Notes: generated by a model from the letters alone, not told the origin. Shown: positions 28,473 to 39,415, numbered from the stretch's first letter. The stretch is DNA of 64,000 nt from Aquicoccus sp. G2-2 (GCF_034555965.1 NZ_JAYDCK010000003.1:2666001-2730000), one strand, 5' to 3'. Made by a program: numbers and translations.

Positions 28473-29261
28473 ATGCCCTTCACACTTGCCACTTGGAATA
28501 TCAATTCCGTCCGCCTGCGCGAACCCATCGTGCAACACCTGTTGCGCGAAGAAGCGCCCGATATCCTCTGCCTTCAGGAATGCAAAAGCCCGGTCGATAA
28601 AATCCCCACCGAAGGCTTTGCGGCCCTTGGCTACCCCCATATGATCGCCCGCGGCCAAAAAGGTTATAACGGCGTTGCCATCCTCTCCCGCCTGCCGATC
28701 GAAGATGTGGGCGACAAGGATTTTGCCGATCTCGGCCATGCCCGCCATGTCGCTGGGCGGCTCGAAAACGGCGTCACCATCCATAATTTCTATGTTCCCG
28801 CGGGCGGCGACATCCCTGACCGCACGAAGAACGAAAAATTCGGGCAGAAGCTCGACTACCTTACCCAGATGCGCGATTGGTTTCATGGCGAACCACCCAC
28901 CAAATCTATCCTTGTGGGCGATCTCAACATCGCCCCGCGCGAAGATGATGTGTGGTCGCACAAGCAACTGCTGAAAGTCGTTTCGCACACACCGATCGAG
29001 GTTGAGCACCTAGCCGAGACGCAAGATGCAGGCAAGTGGGTCGACGTAACCCGCGCCGATATCCCCGATGGCCCGCTGTATTCATGGTGGTCTTACCGCG
29101 CGCGCGACTGGTCCGCCGCTGACAAGGGCCGCCGTCTCGATCATGTCTGGGCTACATCCGACATCTCGAACGCCGCCCACGGCTCGCGCATCCTGCGCGC
29201 CGCCCGAGGTTGGGAAAAGCCCTCTGACCACGCGCCGGTTTTTGCCAGTTTCGATCTTTGA
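28473..29261 (+). CDS. xthA: Exodeoxyribonuclease III
   Basis: 262-residue AP endonuclease / 3'-5' exonuclease for base-excision repair. Motifs: TWNINSVR, LCLQECKSP (metal Glu), GYNGVAILS, VGDLNIAP (catalytic Asp and Asn), RLDHVWATS and KPSDHAPVF (terminal Asp-His). Complete, with no sign of lesion. Confidence 0.94.
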   Translation: MPFTLATWNINSVRLREPIVQHLLREEAPDILCLQECKSPVDKIPTEGFAALGYPHMIARGQKGYNGVAILSRLPIEDVGDKDFADLGHARHVAGRLENGVTIHNFYVPAGGDIPDRTKNEKFGQKLDYLTQMRDWFHGEPPTKSILVGDLNIAPREDDVWSHKQLLKVVSHTPIEVEHLAETQDAGKWVDVTRADIPDGPLYSWWSYRARDWSAADKGRRLDHVWATSDISNAAHGSRILRAARGWEKPSDHAPVFASFDL

Positions 29262-29392
29262 AGAACCAGCAGGCACAGGTGTGCCCCGGCAGGACATCGA
29301 GCAAATCCGGAATACCCCTTTGATTCCGCGCCACGCACCCTCATATATGGGGCAAATCAAATTGCCATAACCGATCTGCAAGGACGCCCCCG

Positions 29393-30310
29393 ATGCTCGA
29401 AGCCAAACTGAACGAAACCAACGCAGGTGCCGCCGGAAATCTGATCAAGGATGTCTCCGAAGCCACCTTCATGACCGATGTCATCGACGCGTCGCAAACA
29501 GTTCCGGTCATCGTCGATTTCTGGGCGCCGTGGTGCGGCCCCTGCAAGCAGCTTGGCCCGGCGCTCGAAGCCGCTGTGGTCAAGGCGGGCGGCAAGGTCC
29601 ACATGGCCAAGGTCAACATTGATGAAAATCAGATGATCGCAGGCCAGCTAAGGGTGCAGTCTATCCCCACGGTCTATGCCTTCTGGCAAGGTCAGCCCGT
29701 CGATGGCTTTCAAGGCGCGCTGCCCGGCTCGGAGGTCGATAAATTCGTCGAGAAGGTCGCCGCCCTCGCCGGGGATGAAGATGGCGGGCTTGCCGATGCC
29801 ATTACCGCTGCCGAGGAAATGCTCGAAGAAGGGGCGGCCACCGATGCCGCACAGACCTTTGCCGCGATTCTTCAGGAAGACCCCGCCAACGCCGCCGCTT
29901 ATGGCGGGCTGGTCCGCGCCCATATCGCGATGGGAGAGCTGGATCAGGCCGAAGCAGTGCTGAACGGTGCCCCGGCAGAAATTTCCGAAAAGCCCGAGCT
30001 GGAAGCCGCTCATGCTCAGCTTGAGCTGGCCCGCGCCGCCGCCAATGCTGGCCCCGTCGATGACCTGACCGCCGCGGTTGAAGCCAATCCCGACGATCAT
30101 CAGGCTCGCTTCGATCTGGCCCAGGCCTTGCACGCCAACGGCGATGTTCAAGGCGCGGTCGATCAGCTTCTCGATCTGTTTCGCCGTGACCGCGACTGGA
30201 ACGACAGCGCCGCAAAAGCGCAGTTGCTGACGATTTTCGAAGCCCTTCCGCCGCAGGATCCGATAGCCTTGGCCGGGCGGCGCAAGCTCGGCTCGATGAT
30301 CTTGGTCTGA
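29393..30310 (+). CDS. Thioredoxin-domain co-chaperone (YbbN/CnoX-like)
   Basis: 305 residues. The N-terminal thioredoxin fold holds an intact redox motif WCGPC (residues 47-51), whereas E. coli YbbN has lost it. The C-terminal half is built of Ala-rich helical repeats (TPR-like: NAAAYGGLVRAHIAMGELD, then PDDHQARFDLAQALHANGD). Members protect substrates from oxidation and hand them to chaperones (family knowledge). Two following genes lie in the same direction with short gaps. Confidence 0.88.
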   Translation: MLEAKLNETNAGAAGNLIKDVSEATFMTDVIDASQTVPVIVDFWAPWCGPCKQLGPALEAAVVKAGGKVHMAKVNIDENQMIAGQLRVQSIPTVYAFWQGQPVDGFQGALPGSEVDKFVEKVAALAGDEDGGLADAITAAEEMLEEGAATDAAQTFAAILQEDPANAAAYGGLVRAHIAMGELDQAEAVLNGAPAEISEKPELEAAHAQLELARAAANAGPVDDLTAAVEANPDDHQARFDLAQALHANGDVQGAVDQLLDLFRRDRDWNDSAAKAQLLTIFEALPPQDPIALAGRRKLGSMILV

Positions 30311-30337
30311 ACGCCGGTTTCGCGCTATGCTCGGGTC

Positions 30338-30994
30338 ATGAGTCCCCCGATGGATCTTCCCGAAGTTATCCCCGTCTTCCCGCTTGCGGGTGCGCTGCTG
30401 CTGCCGCGCTCCCGCTTGCCATTACACATTTTTGAGCCGCGTTACCTCACCTTGTTGGAAGATGCGCTCAAAACACCACAACGTCTTATCGGTATGATCC
30501 AACCCTACACCCGCCCCGGCCACGATACGGCGGGCGGGACACCATCATTGATGCAAATCGGCTGCGCGGGCCGCGTCACCCAGTTTTCGGAAACCGAAGA
30601 TGGCCGCTACATGATTACGCTCTCGGGCATCTCCCGTTACCGCATTCTGGAAGAGGTCGAAGGCTTCCCGCCCTATCGCCGCGCCCGCGTAAGCTGGGAC
30701 GGGTTTGAACGCGATCGCAGCGCCTCTGATCACGACCCCGGCTTTGACCGAACAAGGTTCCTCGCCCTGCTGGAACGATTCTTCTCAACCCGTGGCCTGA
30801 ACACCGATTGGGAAACCCTGAAAAGTGCCGAAGATGAACTGTTGGTGAACTCACTTTCCATGCTTCTGGAGTTCGAACCGGAAGACAAACAGGCGCTGCT
30901 TGAAGCGCCCTCACTGACCACCCGCCGCGAAACGCTGATGACCCTGATCGAATTTGCGCTTCACAGCGGCAACGGAGAAGACCTGATCCAATGA
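30338..30994 (+). CDS. Lon-substrate-binding-domain (LAN) protein
   Basis: 218-residue protein consisting of the N-terminal domain of Lon protease without the ATPase or protease parts. Typical blocks are [28 protein letters not shown] and GCAGRVTQF, which includes the conserved turn. Function of stand-alone forms is unclear. The stop overlaps the Trm112 start (ATGA). Confidence 0.85.
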   Translation: MSPPMDLPEVIPVFPLAGALLLPRSRLPLHIFEPRYLTLLEDALKTPQRLIGMIQPYTRPGHDTAGGTPSLMQIGCAGRVTQFSETEDGRYMITLSGISRYRILEEVEGFPPYRRARVSWDGFERDRSASDHDPGFDRTRFLALLERFFSTRGLNTDWETLKSAEDELLVNSLSMLLEFEPEDKQALLEAPSLTTRRETLMTLIEFALHSGNGEDLIQ

Positions 30995-31182
30995 CTGAAC
31001 GACAGGAAAAACCCGCCTTTGACCGGCACATGCTGGAAGCCCTGATCTGCCCGGCCACCCAAGGCATTCTGGAATATGATGCGGCCCGTCAGGAACTGAT
31101 CAGCAAATCGGCAGGCCTTGCCTACCCGATCCGCGACGGCATCCCGGTAATGCTGGAGGATGAGGCGCGCGCGCTTGAATAA
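30991..31182 (+). CDS. Trm112 family protein
   Basis: 63-residue small protein with the Trm112/UPF0434 pattern: [12 protein letters not shown], then [18 protein letters not shown] at the C-terminus. Eukaryotic Trm112 activates methyltransferases; the bacterial role is not established. Only one Cys of the usual zinc pair is visible. Overlaps the upstream Lon-domain gene. Confidence 0.85.
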   Translation: MTERQEKPAFDRHMLEALICPATQGILEYDAARQELISKSAGLAYPIRDGIPVMLEDEARALE

Positions 31183-31207
31183 TGGCGACGACGACGGCGG
31201 GCCGCGC

Positions 31208-32422
31208 TCAGGTTTTCATCAACTCCGGCAACGCGCCACGTAACCCCGCCGCTTCACGCATCAGGCCACGGCGCAGCCCCGGCAGCGCGTTTACCGCGCC
31301 CAGCCCGACATCGCGCGCCGCCCGAAGCAAGGGATTGTCGTTCGAAAACAATTTGTTAGTCACATCCGTCGCCAACGCCAGCGCCGCCGTATCGAACCGC
31401 CGCCATTCCTGATAGCGCGCCAGAACCGATGCACTGCCAAAGTCCTCTCCGCGCCGCGCGGCATGGCGCAGGACATGCGCCAGCGCACCGACATCGCGCA
31501 ACCCGGCATTAAGCCCCTGCCCGGCAATCGGATGAAGCCCATGCGCCGCATCACCGATCAGCGCCAACCGATCCGCGATGAAGGAATTGGCCACGGACAA
31601 ACCCAAGGGATAAGAAAACCGCTTCCCCTTGAGTGCTATCTCCCCGAGGAAGTCACCAAAGCGCGGTCGCAGAACCTCAAGGTAATCCGCATCTGAAAGC
31701 GCGCTGATCGCGGCGGCGGCCTCATCCGTCTCAGACCAGACAATAGAAGAGACAGCCCCCGGCAATGGCAGAATCGCCAGCGGCCCCGGCGGCAGGAAAA
31801 GCTGATGCGCGATGCCGTTATGCGGCTTCTCAGGGGCAATCGCGCAAACCAGCGCCGTTTGCCCATAACCCCACCCGGTCCGCCTGATCCCGGCGCGCTC
31901 CGCCGTGCCCGAACCGCGCCCATCGCAGCCCACCAACAGCCGCCCGCGCAAGTCCTTGCCGTTTTCCAGAGCCAGCGTCACACCGCCCGCATCCGCGTCC
32001 TGCGCCACGACCCGGCCCTGCACCTGTGAAATCTCCGGCACATCCGCCATCGCCTCCAGAAACGCGCGGCGCAGGAAGCGATCTTCCAGCATGAAACCCA
32101 TCGGCCCTTCTTCCAGCGCCCCCGCCTCGAAATGCAGGAAAAACGGCGCGGCCCCTTCGCCTGCGCGCCCATCGCTCGCCTTGATCTCGTTCATCGGCTG
32201 GGCATGGCCCGCCACCTGTTCCCAGATACCGATGCGGCGCAACAGCCGCACCGACGCCTGCGCCAGCGCATAGGCGCGCCCGTCAAACGCGGCATTCTTG
32301 CGCACCGTTTGCGACAGCGCATCCACCACGCTCACTGAAAACCCCTGTGCCGCCAGTGCCAACGCCAACGCCGGGCCATTCAGCCCACCACCCACAATCA
32401 AGATATCGCTGTCATGTTTCAT
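31208..32422 (-). CDS. UbiH/UbiF/COQ6-family FAD monooxygenase
   Basis: About 404 residues; hydroxylates the aromatic ring in ubiquinone synthesis. The FAD-binding motif ILIVGGGLNGPALALALAAQG is at the N-terminus, and the C-terminal FAD motif is IGDAAHGLHPIAGQGLNAG. VGCDGRGSGT supplies the middle DG element. Start at 32422 chosen because the FAD motif begins a few residues in; a longer form to 32470 is less likely. Position of hydroxylation is not resolved. Confidence 0.9.
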   Translation of the reverse strand: MKHDSDILIVGGGLNGPALALALAAQGFSVSVVDALSQTVRKNAAFDGRAYALAQASVRLLRRIGIWEQVAGHAQPMNEIKASDGRAGEGAAPFFLHFEAGALEEGPMGFMLEDRFLRRAFLEAMADVPEISQVQGRVVAQDADAGGVTLALENGKDLRGRLLVGCDGRGSGTAERAGIRRTGWGYGQTALVCAIAPEKPHNGIAHQLFLPPGPLAILPLPGAVSSIVWSETDEAAAAISALSDADYLEVLRPRFGDFLGEIALKGKRFSYPLGLSVANSFIADRLALIGDAAHGLHPIAGQGLNAGLRDVGALAHVLRHAARRGEDFGSASVLARYQEWRRFDTAALALATDVTNKLFSNDNPLLRAARDVGLGAVNALPGLRRGLMREAAGLRGALPELMKT

Positions 32423-32499
32423 GGCCCCACTTAGAAAGATGCACGCGGGATTGTCCATGGGGCGTATCACCGCTAGCTTTGGCGCGAATGCTGGCGGCG

Positions 32500-32536
32500 G
32501 GAGCCTCCGGCGGGGATATTTTTGGCAAAATGAAGC
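32500..32536 (-). repeat. Dispersed extragenic repeat, copy A
   Basis: On the minus strand reads CTTCATTTTGCCAAAAATAT then CCCCGCC. It shares the core with two copies at 44500 and 47709 in the opposite orientation. Located between the divergent ubiquinone-hydroxylase and amidase genes. This type of element is recurrent in Rhodobacterales genomes (recollection, not checked). Confidence 0.7.
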
Positions 32537-32552
32537 ATGGGGCGCACGGCAG

Positions 32553-33881
32553 ATGAAAGACTGGCTTTGGATGAGTATGAGCGAACTCGGGGCGGGGATC
32601 GACGCCGGAGAGATCGACCCGCTGGCACTGACGGAAACCTACCTTGGTGCCATCAAGGCGCATGAGCTGCGTGACCGCATTTTTGCCCGGCTGACCGAAA
32701 GTCGCGCACTGGCCGAAGCAGAAGCAGCCTCAAAACGTGCCAAGGCTGGCCTCCGGCGTGGCGCGCTCGATGGGGTGCCGATCAGTTGGAAAGATCTGTT
32801 CGATACCAAAGGTGTCGCCACCGAGGCGGGCTCTGCCCTTCTCGAAGGTCGCACCCCCACGGAAGACGCGGTCGTGCTGAAGAACGCCACTCAGGCCGGA
32901 ATGATTTGCCTTGGCAAGACCCACATGACGGAACTGGCCTTCTCCGGGCTTGGGCTGAACCCGGTGACCGCTTCACCACCGTGCGTGAACGACGCCAACG
33001 CCGTCTCTGGCGGCTCGTCCTCCGGGGCGGCAACATCCGTGGCCTTCGGCCTTGCGGCTTGCGGTATCGGCTCGGACACCGGCGGCTCGGTGCGCATCCC
33101 GTCTGCGTGGAACGATCTTGTCGGGCTGAAAACCACTGCGGGCAGGCTTTCGCTCAAAGGGGTGGTGCCGCTTTGTGCACGGTTTGACACCATCGGCCCG
33201 CTAGGGCGCAGCGTCGAGGACGCGGCGTTGATGCTGGCCGCTCTTGAAGGGGGCAAGGCCGCCGATCTGCGCGGCAGCACGGCGCAGGGCCTGCGCATCG
33301 GTGCGCTGCAAACCACAGCACTTGAAGACGTGCGCGACGCGCCGTTGAAAGCCTATGAGGCCGCGCTAGAACAGCTAACCGAAGCTGGCGCCATTATCGA
33401 GAAATTCGACGCACCCGAAGTGCAAGAGGCGATGAACCAATCCGGCCCTGTCTATACCTGCGAAGCCTACGGCACATGGGAAGACGTGATCGAGGCCGCG
33501 CCGGAAAAGATGTTCCGCGAGGTGCTTGAGCGGTTCCGCGCGGGCGCGACTTTCTCCGGGCCTGAATATGTCCGGGCGTGGCACGTGCTCGATCGATGCC
33601 GTGAAATCTGGGCAGCCCGCACCGCGAAATACGACGCGGTCATCCTGCCATCGGCTCCGAATCTGCCGCCCTCGATGGAGCGGCTGACCACGGATCGCGC
33701 CTATTTCGTCTCTGAAAATCTGCTCACCCTGCGCAATACCCGCATCGGCAACGTGCTTGGCCTTTCGGCCATTACCCTGCCCACCGGCACGCCGTCATGC
33801 GGTATAATCCTCATGGGGCAACCCTTTGGCGAGGAAGCTCTTTTGCGTGTGGCCTCGGGGTGTGAGGCGGTATTGTCATAA
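32553..33881 (+). CDS. Amidase signature family enzyme
   Basis: 442-residue hydrolase with the full Ser-cis-Ser-Lys catalytic set. The Lys is in GVPISWKDLFDTKG, the cis-Ser in VSGGSSSGAATS and the nucleophile Ser in GSDTGGSVRIPSAW. Starts at ATG 32553; a long upstream extension in frame is not family-like. The substrate is unknown (amide or nitrile-derived); GatA of tRNA amidation is less likely, because no gatB/gatC neighbour is present. Confidence 0.87.
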   Translation: MKDWLWMSMSELGAGIDAGEIDPLALTETYLGAIKAHELRDRIFARLTESRALAEAEAASKRAKAGLRRGALDGVPISWKDLFDTKGVATEAGSALLEGRTPTEDAVVLKNATQAGMICLGKTHMTELAFSGLGLNPVTASPPCVNDANAVSGGSSSGAATSVAFGLAACGIGSDTGGSVRIPSAWNDLVGLKTTAGRLSLKGVVPLCARFDTIGPLGRSVEDAALMLAALEGGKAADLRGSTAQGLRIGALQTTALEDVRDAPLKAYEAALEQLTEAGAIIEKFDAPEVQEAMNQSGPVYTCEAYGTWEDVIEAAPEKMFREVLERFRAGATFSGPEYVRAWHVLDRCREIWAARTAKYDAVILPSAPNLPPSMERLTTDRAYFVSENLLTLRNTRIGNVLGLSAITLPTGTPSCGIILMGQPFGEEALLRVASGCEAVLS

Positions 33882-33991
33882 TTGCCACAACCCTGCGCAA
33901 ACCCGTCTCTTTTTCTGGACGAAGCACCGTTGCTGTCGTAATTTCGATGCAACCGGGGCGCTCATGACCCCGATCTTGAGGCAGTATTGGC

Positions 33992-35169
33992 ATGTTACCC
34001 GAACGGTTTTCGAACCTACCGGAATACGCATTTCCGCGCCTGCGCGCGTTGTTGGACCATCACCCCGCCGGTGGCGAGGTGGTGCATATGACCATTGGCG
34101 AGCCGAAACATGCCTTTCCGCCTTGGGTAATTGACGAGATCGCCGCCCACGCAGATGGCTTCGGACGCTATCCGCCGAACGAAGGCACACCGGGCCTGCG
34201 CCACGCCATCACCGATTGGGTCAGCACGCGATTCGGCGTCACGCTTGACCCGGAAACACAGGTGATGGCGCTCAATGGCACCCGCGAGGGGCTCTATAAC
34301 GCCTGCATGGCGCTTGCCCCGGAAACGGTGCGCGGCGATCAACCGATGATCCTGCTGCCCAACCCGTTTTACCAAGTTTACATGGTTTCGGCGCTCTCGG
34401 TCGGGGCGCGGCCTGTTCTGGTGCCCGCCACGCGCCAAACCGGCTACCTGCCGGATTATTCCGGCCTGCCCACCGATATGCTCAACCGCGCGGCGGCGGC
34501 CTATATCTGTTCGCCGTCCAATCCGCAGGGCGCTGTTGCCTCGCGTGATTACCTGAACGAGCTGATTAGCCTTGCCGAGGAATTCGATTTCAAGATTTTC
34601 GCCGACGAATGCTATTCCGAGATTTACCGCGATAGCCCCCTCCGGGCGCACTTGAAGTGGCCCGCGAAATGGGCGCTGATCCGGAACGTGTTGTGGTGTT
34701 CCATTCACTCTCGAAACGCTCCAACCTGCCGGGGCTGCGCTCGGGCTTCGTGGCCGGCGGCCCTCAAAGCATCGCGCGGATGAAACAGCTTCGCACCTAT
34801 GCCGGTGCCCCGCTGCCTCTACCGCTGCAAATGGCCGCCGAACGAGTCTGGCGGGACGAAACACATGTGATCGAAAACCGCCGCCTCTATCAGGAGAAAT
34901 TCACCATAGCTGATGAGGTTTTTTCAGCCGTGCAAGCCTATCAGGGGCCGGAAGCAGGCTTTTTCCTGTGGTTGCCGGTGGAAGACGGCGAACAGGCCGC
35001 GCTGAAGGCGTGGCAGGAAACCGGCGTGCGGGTTCTGCCCGGCGCGTATCTGGCTCGCGAAGAAAACGGGTTCAATCCCGGCACGGGATATATTCGGGTG
35101 GCCATGGTCGCCCCCAAAGAAGAAATGCAGAGCGGGCTTATCCGGCTTCGTGACTGCATCTACAGATGA
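33992..35169 (+). CDS. Class I/II aminotransferase (DapC-like); frameshifted
   Basis: Restored length about 392 residues. The N-terminal half shows [24 protein letters not shown] and [10 protein letters not shown] (PLP-pocket pieces), with [10 protein letters not shown] and [13 protein letters not shown]. The second half starts with [20 protein letters not shown], which contains the PLP Lys. The frame breaks at the C5 run 34636-34640; one added C joins the two. Best fit is succinyl-diaminopimelate transaminase (lysine/peptidoglycan pathway). This is a housekeeping-type gene, so a true null would be surprising. Confidence 0.82.
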
Positions 35170-35183
35170 GGACGAGGGAAAAA

Positions 35184-38087
35184 ATGGCATATCAGACACG
35201 CAGCCGCGATCCACTTTTTGACAGCAGCATGACAGAGGCGATCGAAAAGCGCGGTAAAGAGCTGATCGGAATCGCCCTTCTGATCGCCGGGCTGACCGCT
35301 GCGGCAATGATCTGGTCCTATTCTCCATCTGATCCGTGGTGGATGTCGGCAACCGATGCGCCGGTGCATAACTGGCTTGGGCGGTTCGGGGCGTCCTTGG
35401 CCGCGCCGATGTTCATGATTGTCGGGCTGGGCAGTTGGGGGATTGCCACCGTGCTTTTGGCATGGGGCATTCGCTTTACCCTGCATCGCGGAACCGACCG
35501 CGCGGTCGGGAGGCTGATTTTCGCGCCGATCTGGATTGCCCTTCTGTCGATATATGCCGCCACTCTGGTTCCCGGCACCGAATGGTCACATTCCTTTGGC
35601 CTTGGCGGCCTCTTCGGCAAGGCCGCTGCCGGGTCGCTGATCAACCTGCTGCCAATCTCCGCCATCACCGGCCTGAAACTGCTCTCGCTCGCGCTCGGCT
35701 TTGCCGTCGCCGCACTTGCCATGTTCGTGCTCGGCTTCACCAAGCCGGAAATGCGCCAGATCGCGCGCTTCCTGATGATTGGCGTGATCCTCGCCTACGC
35801 GACCTTCATGCAGCTTCTTGGCCGCACGGCCAAAGGCGCAGTCAGCACCGCGCAGACGCTTCAGGCAAAGAATGCCGCGCGCCGCGAACGCCGCGCACAG
35901 GAAGCCGCCGATGCCGCGGAATGGGCCGCCATGCAAGAGGCGCAGGCCGCCGAAATTCCGGTCTATCGCCATGTGGCAGAGCCGTCCTTACATGCGGCCC
36001 CCGCTCCGGAGATGGATGTTTATTCTGAGCCGTCCGAACGCACAGGCTTTCTTTCCCGTGCAACCAGCCTGATTCGCCGCGCTGACCCTGCGCCCGAGCC
36101 TGAGCTGGTCGAGCCGAGCCCGGATTACGGCGATGCACCCGAAGCGCCCAGCGACGACCGGATCAAAGCCCGCATCGCTGACGTAATCAAATCCCGCGCC
36201 CGGCAAGAGCCAATCGCGCAAATCGAAACTGTCGCGCCGCTCACCAAAGGGCGCGGGCGCCGCCCCGATCCACTCATCCTCAACGCGGTGCCCGAGATCG
36301 GTCTGCCCCCCGAACCGCCGCTCACAGCCGCGCACCTCCCTGCCGAGCCACCGCTGACCGGCAATGCATCCGCTTTGCCCGAGTCCCCAGAATACCCCGA
36401 AGCAACAGCAGCGGCCCTCCCTATGCAAACGGCCCCTGCGTCACAGCTCGCAATTCCCACGACTACACCCAAGAAGGTCGTCCAACCGCTAAGCCGCAAA
36501 CCGATCCAGCCTTCTTCCCGCGCGCGGGCAGAAGCCCAACCATCGTTGCAATTCGAAGAACGTCATCCCGATTATGAGCTTCCGCCGCTTTCATTGCTCA
36601 CCAACCCGACCGTAATTGAACGGCATCATCTCTCTGATGAAGCCCTCGAAGAAAACGCGCGCATGTTGGAAACCGTGCTCGATGATTACGGCGTCAAAGG
36701 CGAGATTGTCAGCGTCCGGCCCGGCCCGGTCGTCACCATGTATGAGCTTGAACCAGCTCCGGGACTCAAGGCGTCCCGCGTCATCGGGCTGGCGGATGAC
36801 ATCGCCCGCTCTATGGCTGCGCTTTCCGCACGGGTTTCGACCGTGCCGGGCCGCTCCGTCATCGGCATCGAACTGCCCAACGATAATCGTGAAATGGTGT
36901 CCTTCCGCGAAATCCTCTCCAGCCGCGATTATGGCGATGGCAATCACAAGCTGCCGCTCGCTCTGGGCAAGGATATCGGCGGCGATCCGGTTGTGGCCAA
37001 CCTCGCCAAAATGCCCCACCTTTTGATTGCGGGCACCACTGGCTCCGGTAAATCCGTGGCCATCAACACGATGATCCTGTCACTCCTCTACAAGCTCACG
37101 CCAGAAGAATGCCGCCTGATCATGATCGACCCGAAGATGCTCGAACTTTCGGTTTACGATGGCATCCCGCACTTGCTTTCCCCGGTCGTGACCGACCCGA
37201 AAAAGGCCGTTGTCGCCTTGAAATGGACCGTCGGCGAAATGGAAGAGCGGTATCGCAAAATGTCCAAGATGGGCGTGCGCAACATCGACGGCTATAACAG
37301 CCGCGTTGCCGATGCACTGGCCAAGGGCGAGACCTTCGACCGCACCGTGCAAACCGGCTTTGACGACGAAACCGGCGAACCCGTGTTCGAAACCGAAAAG
37401 ATCACGCCCGAGAAAATGCCCTACATCGTCGTCATCGTCGATGAGATGGCCGATCTGATGATGGTCGCAGGCAAGGAAATCGAAGCCTGCATTCAACGCC
37501 TTGCACAGATGGCGCGCGCATCCGGCATTCACCTCATCATGGCAACGCAGCGCCCCTCCGTCGATGTCATCACCGGCACCATCAAGGCGAACTTCCCGAC
37601 CCGGATTTCGTTTCAGGTCACCTCGAAAATCGACAGCCGCACCATCCTTGGCGAAATGGGTGCCGAACAACTTCTCGGCATGGGTGACATGCTCTACATG
37701 GCTGGCGGAGCAAAGATCACCCGCTGCCACGGTCCGTTCGTCTCGGATGAAGAGGTCGAGGAAATCGTCAGCCATCTCAAGGCCTATGGCCCGCCGGAAT
37801 ATCTCAGCGGCGTGGTGCAAGGCCCGGATGATGAAAAAGCCGACAACATCGACGCGGTTCTGGGCCTTTCCACCGGCGGAAACACCGATGGCGAAGATGC
37901 GCTTTACGACACGGCTGTGGCGATCGTCATCAAAGACCGCAAATGTTCCACCTCCTATATTCAGCGCAAGCTCGGTATCGGCTACAACAAGGCCGCGCGA
38001 CTGGTCGAGCAAATGGAAGACGAACACCTCGTTTCTGCGGCAAACCATGTCGGCAAACGTGAAATTCTCGTGCCAGAACAAGCATAA
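35184..38087 (+). CDS. ftsK: DNA translocase FtsK
   Basis: 967 residues. Four N-terminal membrane segments anchor it at the septum (within about residues 30-215). There follows a variable Pro/Ala/Glu-rich linker. The motor domain has Walker A in [13 protein letters not shown] and Walker B in [11 protein letters not shown]. The C-terminal winged-helix gamma domain ([17 protein letters not shown]) recognises chromosome polarity sites. It coordinates division with chromosome dimer resolution. Starts at ATG 35184 after a GAGGG site; an upstream in-frame codon adds six residues. Followed by a hairpin. Confidence 0.95.
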   Translation: MAYQTRSRDPLFDSSMTEAIEKRGKELIGIALLIAGLTAAAMIWSYSPSDPWWMSATDAPVHNWLGRFGASLAAPMFMIVGLGSWGIATVLLAWGIRFTLHRGTDRAVGRLIFAPIWIALLSIYAATLVPGTEWSHSFGLGGLFGKAAAGSLINLLPISAITGLKLLSLALGFAVAALAMFVLGFTKPEMRQIARFLMIGVILAYATFMQLLGRTAKGAVSTAQTLQAKNAARRERRAQEAADAAEWAAMQEAQAAEIPVYRHVAEPSLHAAPAPEMDVYSEPSERTGFLSRATSLIRRADPAPEPELVEPSPDYGDAPEAPSDDRIKARIADVIKSRARQEPIAQIETVAPLTKGRGRRPDPLILNAVPEIGLPPEPPLTAAHLPAEPPLTGNASALPESPEYPEATAAALPMQTAPASQLAIPTTTPKKVVQPLSRKPIQPSSRARAEAQPSLQFEERHPDYELPPLSLLTNPTVIERHHLSDEALEENARMLETVLDDYGVKGEIVSVRPGPVVTMYELEPAPGLKASRVIGLADDIARSMAALSARVSTVPGRSVIGIELPNDNREMVSFREILSSRDYGDGNHKLPLALGKDIGGDPVVANLAKMPHLLIAGTTGSGKSVAINTMILSLLYKLTPEECRLIMIDPKMLELSVYDGIPHLLSPVVTDPKKAVVALKWTVGEMEERYRKMSKMGVRNIDGYNSRVADALAKGETFDRTVQTGFDDETGEPVFETEKITPEKMPYIVVIVDEMADLMMVAGKEIEACIQRLAQMARASGIHLIMATQRPSVDVITGTIKANFPTRISFQVTSKIDSRTILGEMGAEQLLGMGDMLYMAGGAKITRCHGPFVSDEEVEEIVSHLKAYGPPEYLSGVVQGPDDEKADNIDAVLGLSTGGNTDGEDALYDTAVAIVIKDRKCSTSYIQRKLGIGYNKAARLVEQMEDEHLVSAANHVGKREILVPEQA

Positions 38088-38107
38088 GGCGGGGTTTTAA
38101 CCCCGCC
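38088..38107. terminator. Perfect GC-rich palindrome after ftsK
   Basis: GGCGGGGTT with TTAACCCCGCC forms a perfect hairpin directly after the ftsK stop. No T-tract follows, so termination may be partial and may permit read-through to lolA about 100 bases away. Confidence 0.55.
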
Positions 38108-38209
38108 TCCCCCACCGAACACCGGCATGTTATCGCTTAACATTTGGCTCTGCGGCAGACTGCGCCTATCTATTCCTCACGTCTGGTTGTCAAACAAAGG
38201 GTCCGCCGT

Positions 38210-38812
38210 ATGAAATTTGCTCGCCTCGCTCTCGCCTCGACCCTCATAGCCGCCATCGCGGCCCCCGCATTGGCCGAGAAGCTTTCACTCGATGCAATCT
38301 CGAAATATCTCAACAGCCTGCAAACCGTCAAAGGCGCCTTCACCCAGATCAACGATGATGGCACCATCTCAACCGGCACCATCTATATCAAACGGCCCGG
38401 CCGCATCCGTTTTGAATATAACCCACCTGACAAAACACTGGTGCTCGCCTCCTCCGGTGCGGTGGCGATTTTCGATCCGAAAACCAACCAAGGCCCGGAA
38501 AGCTATCCACTCAATCGCACGCCGCTGAAAATCATTCTCGCTAAGCACGTCGATCTTGGCCGCGCCCATATGGTCACCGGCCAATCCTATGATGGCAAGG
38601 CCACAACCGTGACCGCCCAAGACCCCGAGCATCCCGAATATGGCAATATTCAACTCAAATTCACCGCCAATCCGGTTGAACTGCGCCAGTGGATCATCAA
38701 CGATGATTCCGGCTCAAGCACCACGGTCGTTCTGGGCGAGATGAAGAAAGCCAACGCGTTGCCAAGCAACCTCTTCGATATAGAGTTGAACACCGAACGG
38801 TCTGATCGCTGA
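38210..38812 (+). CDS. lolA: Outer-membrane lipoprotein carrier protein LolA
   Basis: 200-residue periplasmic carrier that ferries lipoproteins to LolB. Signal peptide of about 22 residues ending APALA. Typical LolA parts: TVKGAFTQINDDG, KRPGRIRFEYNPP, DPKTNQ, and RTPLKIILA. Start set at ATG 38210, where the signal begins. ftsK-lolA neighbourhood is common in the group. Confidence 0.93.
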   Translation: MKFARLALASTLIAAIAAPALAEKLSLDAISKYLNSLQTVKGAFTQINDDGTISTGTIYIKRPGRIRFEYNPPDKTLVLASSGAVAIFDPKTNQGPESYPLNRTPLKIILAKHVDLGRAHMVTGQSYDGKATTVTAQDPEHPEYGNIQLKFTANPVELRQWIINDDSGSSTTVVLGEMKKANALPSNLFDIELNTERSDR

Positions 38813-38827
38813 CAAAACGCCCCGGCT

Positions 38828-39415
38828 TTACCGCCGCAACCGGCAGGTTGCCAACTGCGCCTGATAAGTATCGGCCCGGTCGGCCACCTTGTTGGCAACC
38901 CGCAGCAGCCAAGCCTTACCGTTATGCGTGCCACGGCGATAGCCGGTATGCCCTTCATGATAATTCAGATACTGGTTGCGCGTATCATCAAGCGCCACAC
39001 CGTTGCGCTCCAGCGATGTGTTGAAATACCAACCCATGAAATCCGTCGCATCGCGAATGTCATCGCGCTTGGCCCGGTAATTATGCGTGGCGGTCTTGTA
39101 TTCATCCCAGGTTGCATCCAGCGCCTGCGCATAGCCATAGGCGCTCGATTGCCGCCCCATCGGGATCACCCCGATTGCCCAGCGAAACGGCGTGCGCGCG
39201 TCCGGTTTGAACCGGCTTTCCTGATAAATCGTCGCCATTTGCACGTGCACCGGCACACGCCATTTGCGCTCCGCCGCCCGGAAGGCGCGCGAGTAATGCG
39301 GCTTTTGCTTCAGGATCACACACGCATCGTCAAGCGTATCTGGCGCACTTGTGTCGCGTGCGCCACATGCGGCCACGAACACCAGAAGGATCAGGGCGCG
39401 AAGGGGTCTGCTCAT
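38828..39415 (-). CDS. Lytic transglycosylase-like SLT lipoprotein
   Basis: 195 residues. Lipoprotein signal (MSRPLRALILLVFVAAC, lipobox VAAC). The transglycosylase Glu is in MATIYQESRFKPDART, followed by AYGYAQALDATWDEY and YHEGHTGYRRG, which recall MltC-like SLT proteins. It cleaves peptidoglycan glycan strands. It ends 15 bases from lolA, convergent. Confidence 0.85.
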   Translation of the reverse strand: MSRPLRALILLVFVAACGARDTSAPDTLDDACVILKQKPHYSRAFRAAERKWRVPVHVQMATIYQESRFKPDARTPFRWAIGVIPMGRQSSAYGYAQALDATWDEYKTATHNYRAKRDDIRDATDFMGWYFNTSLERNGVALDDTRNQYLNYHEGHTGYRRGTHNGKAWLLRVANKVADRADTYQAQLATCRLRR

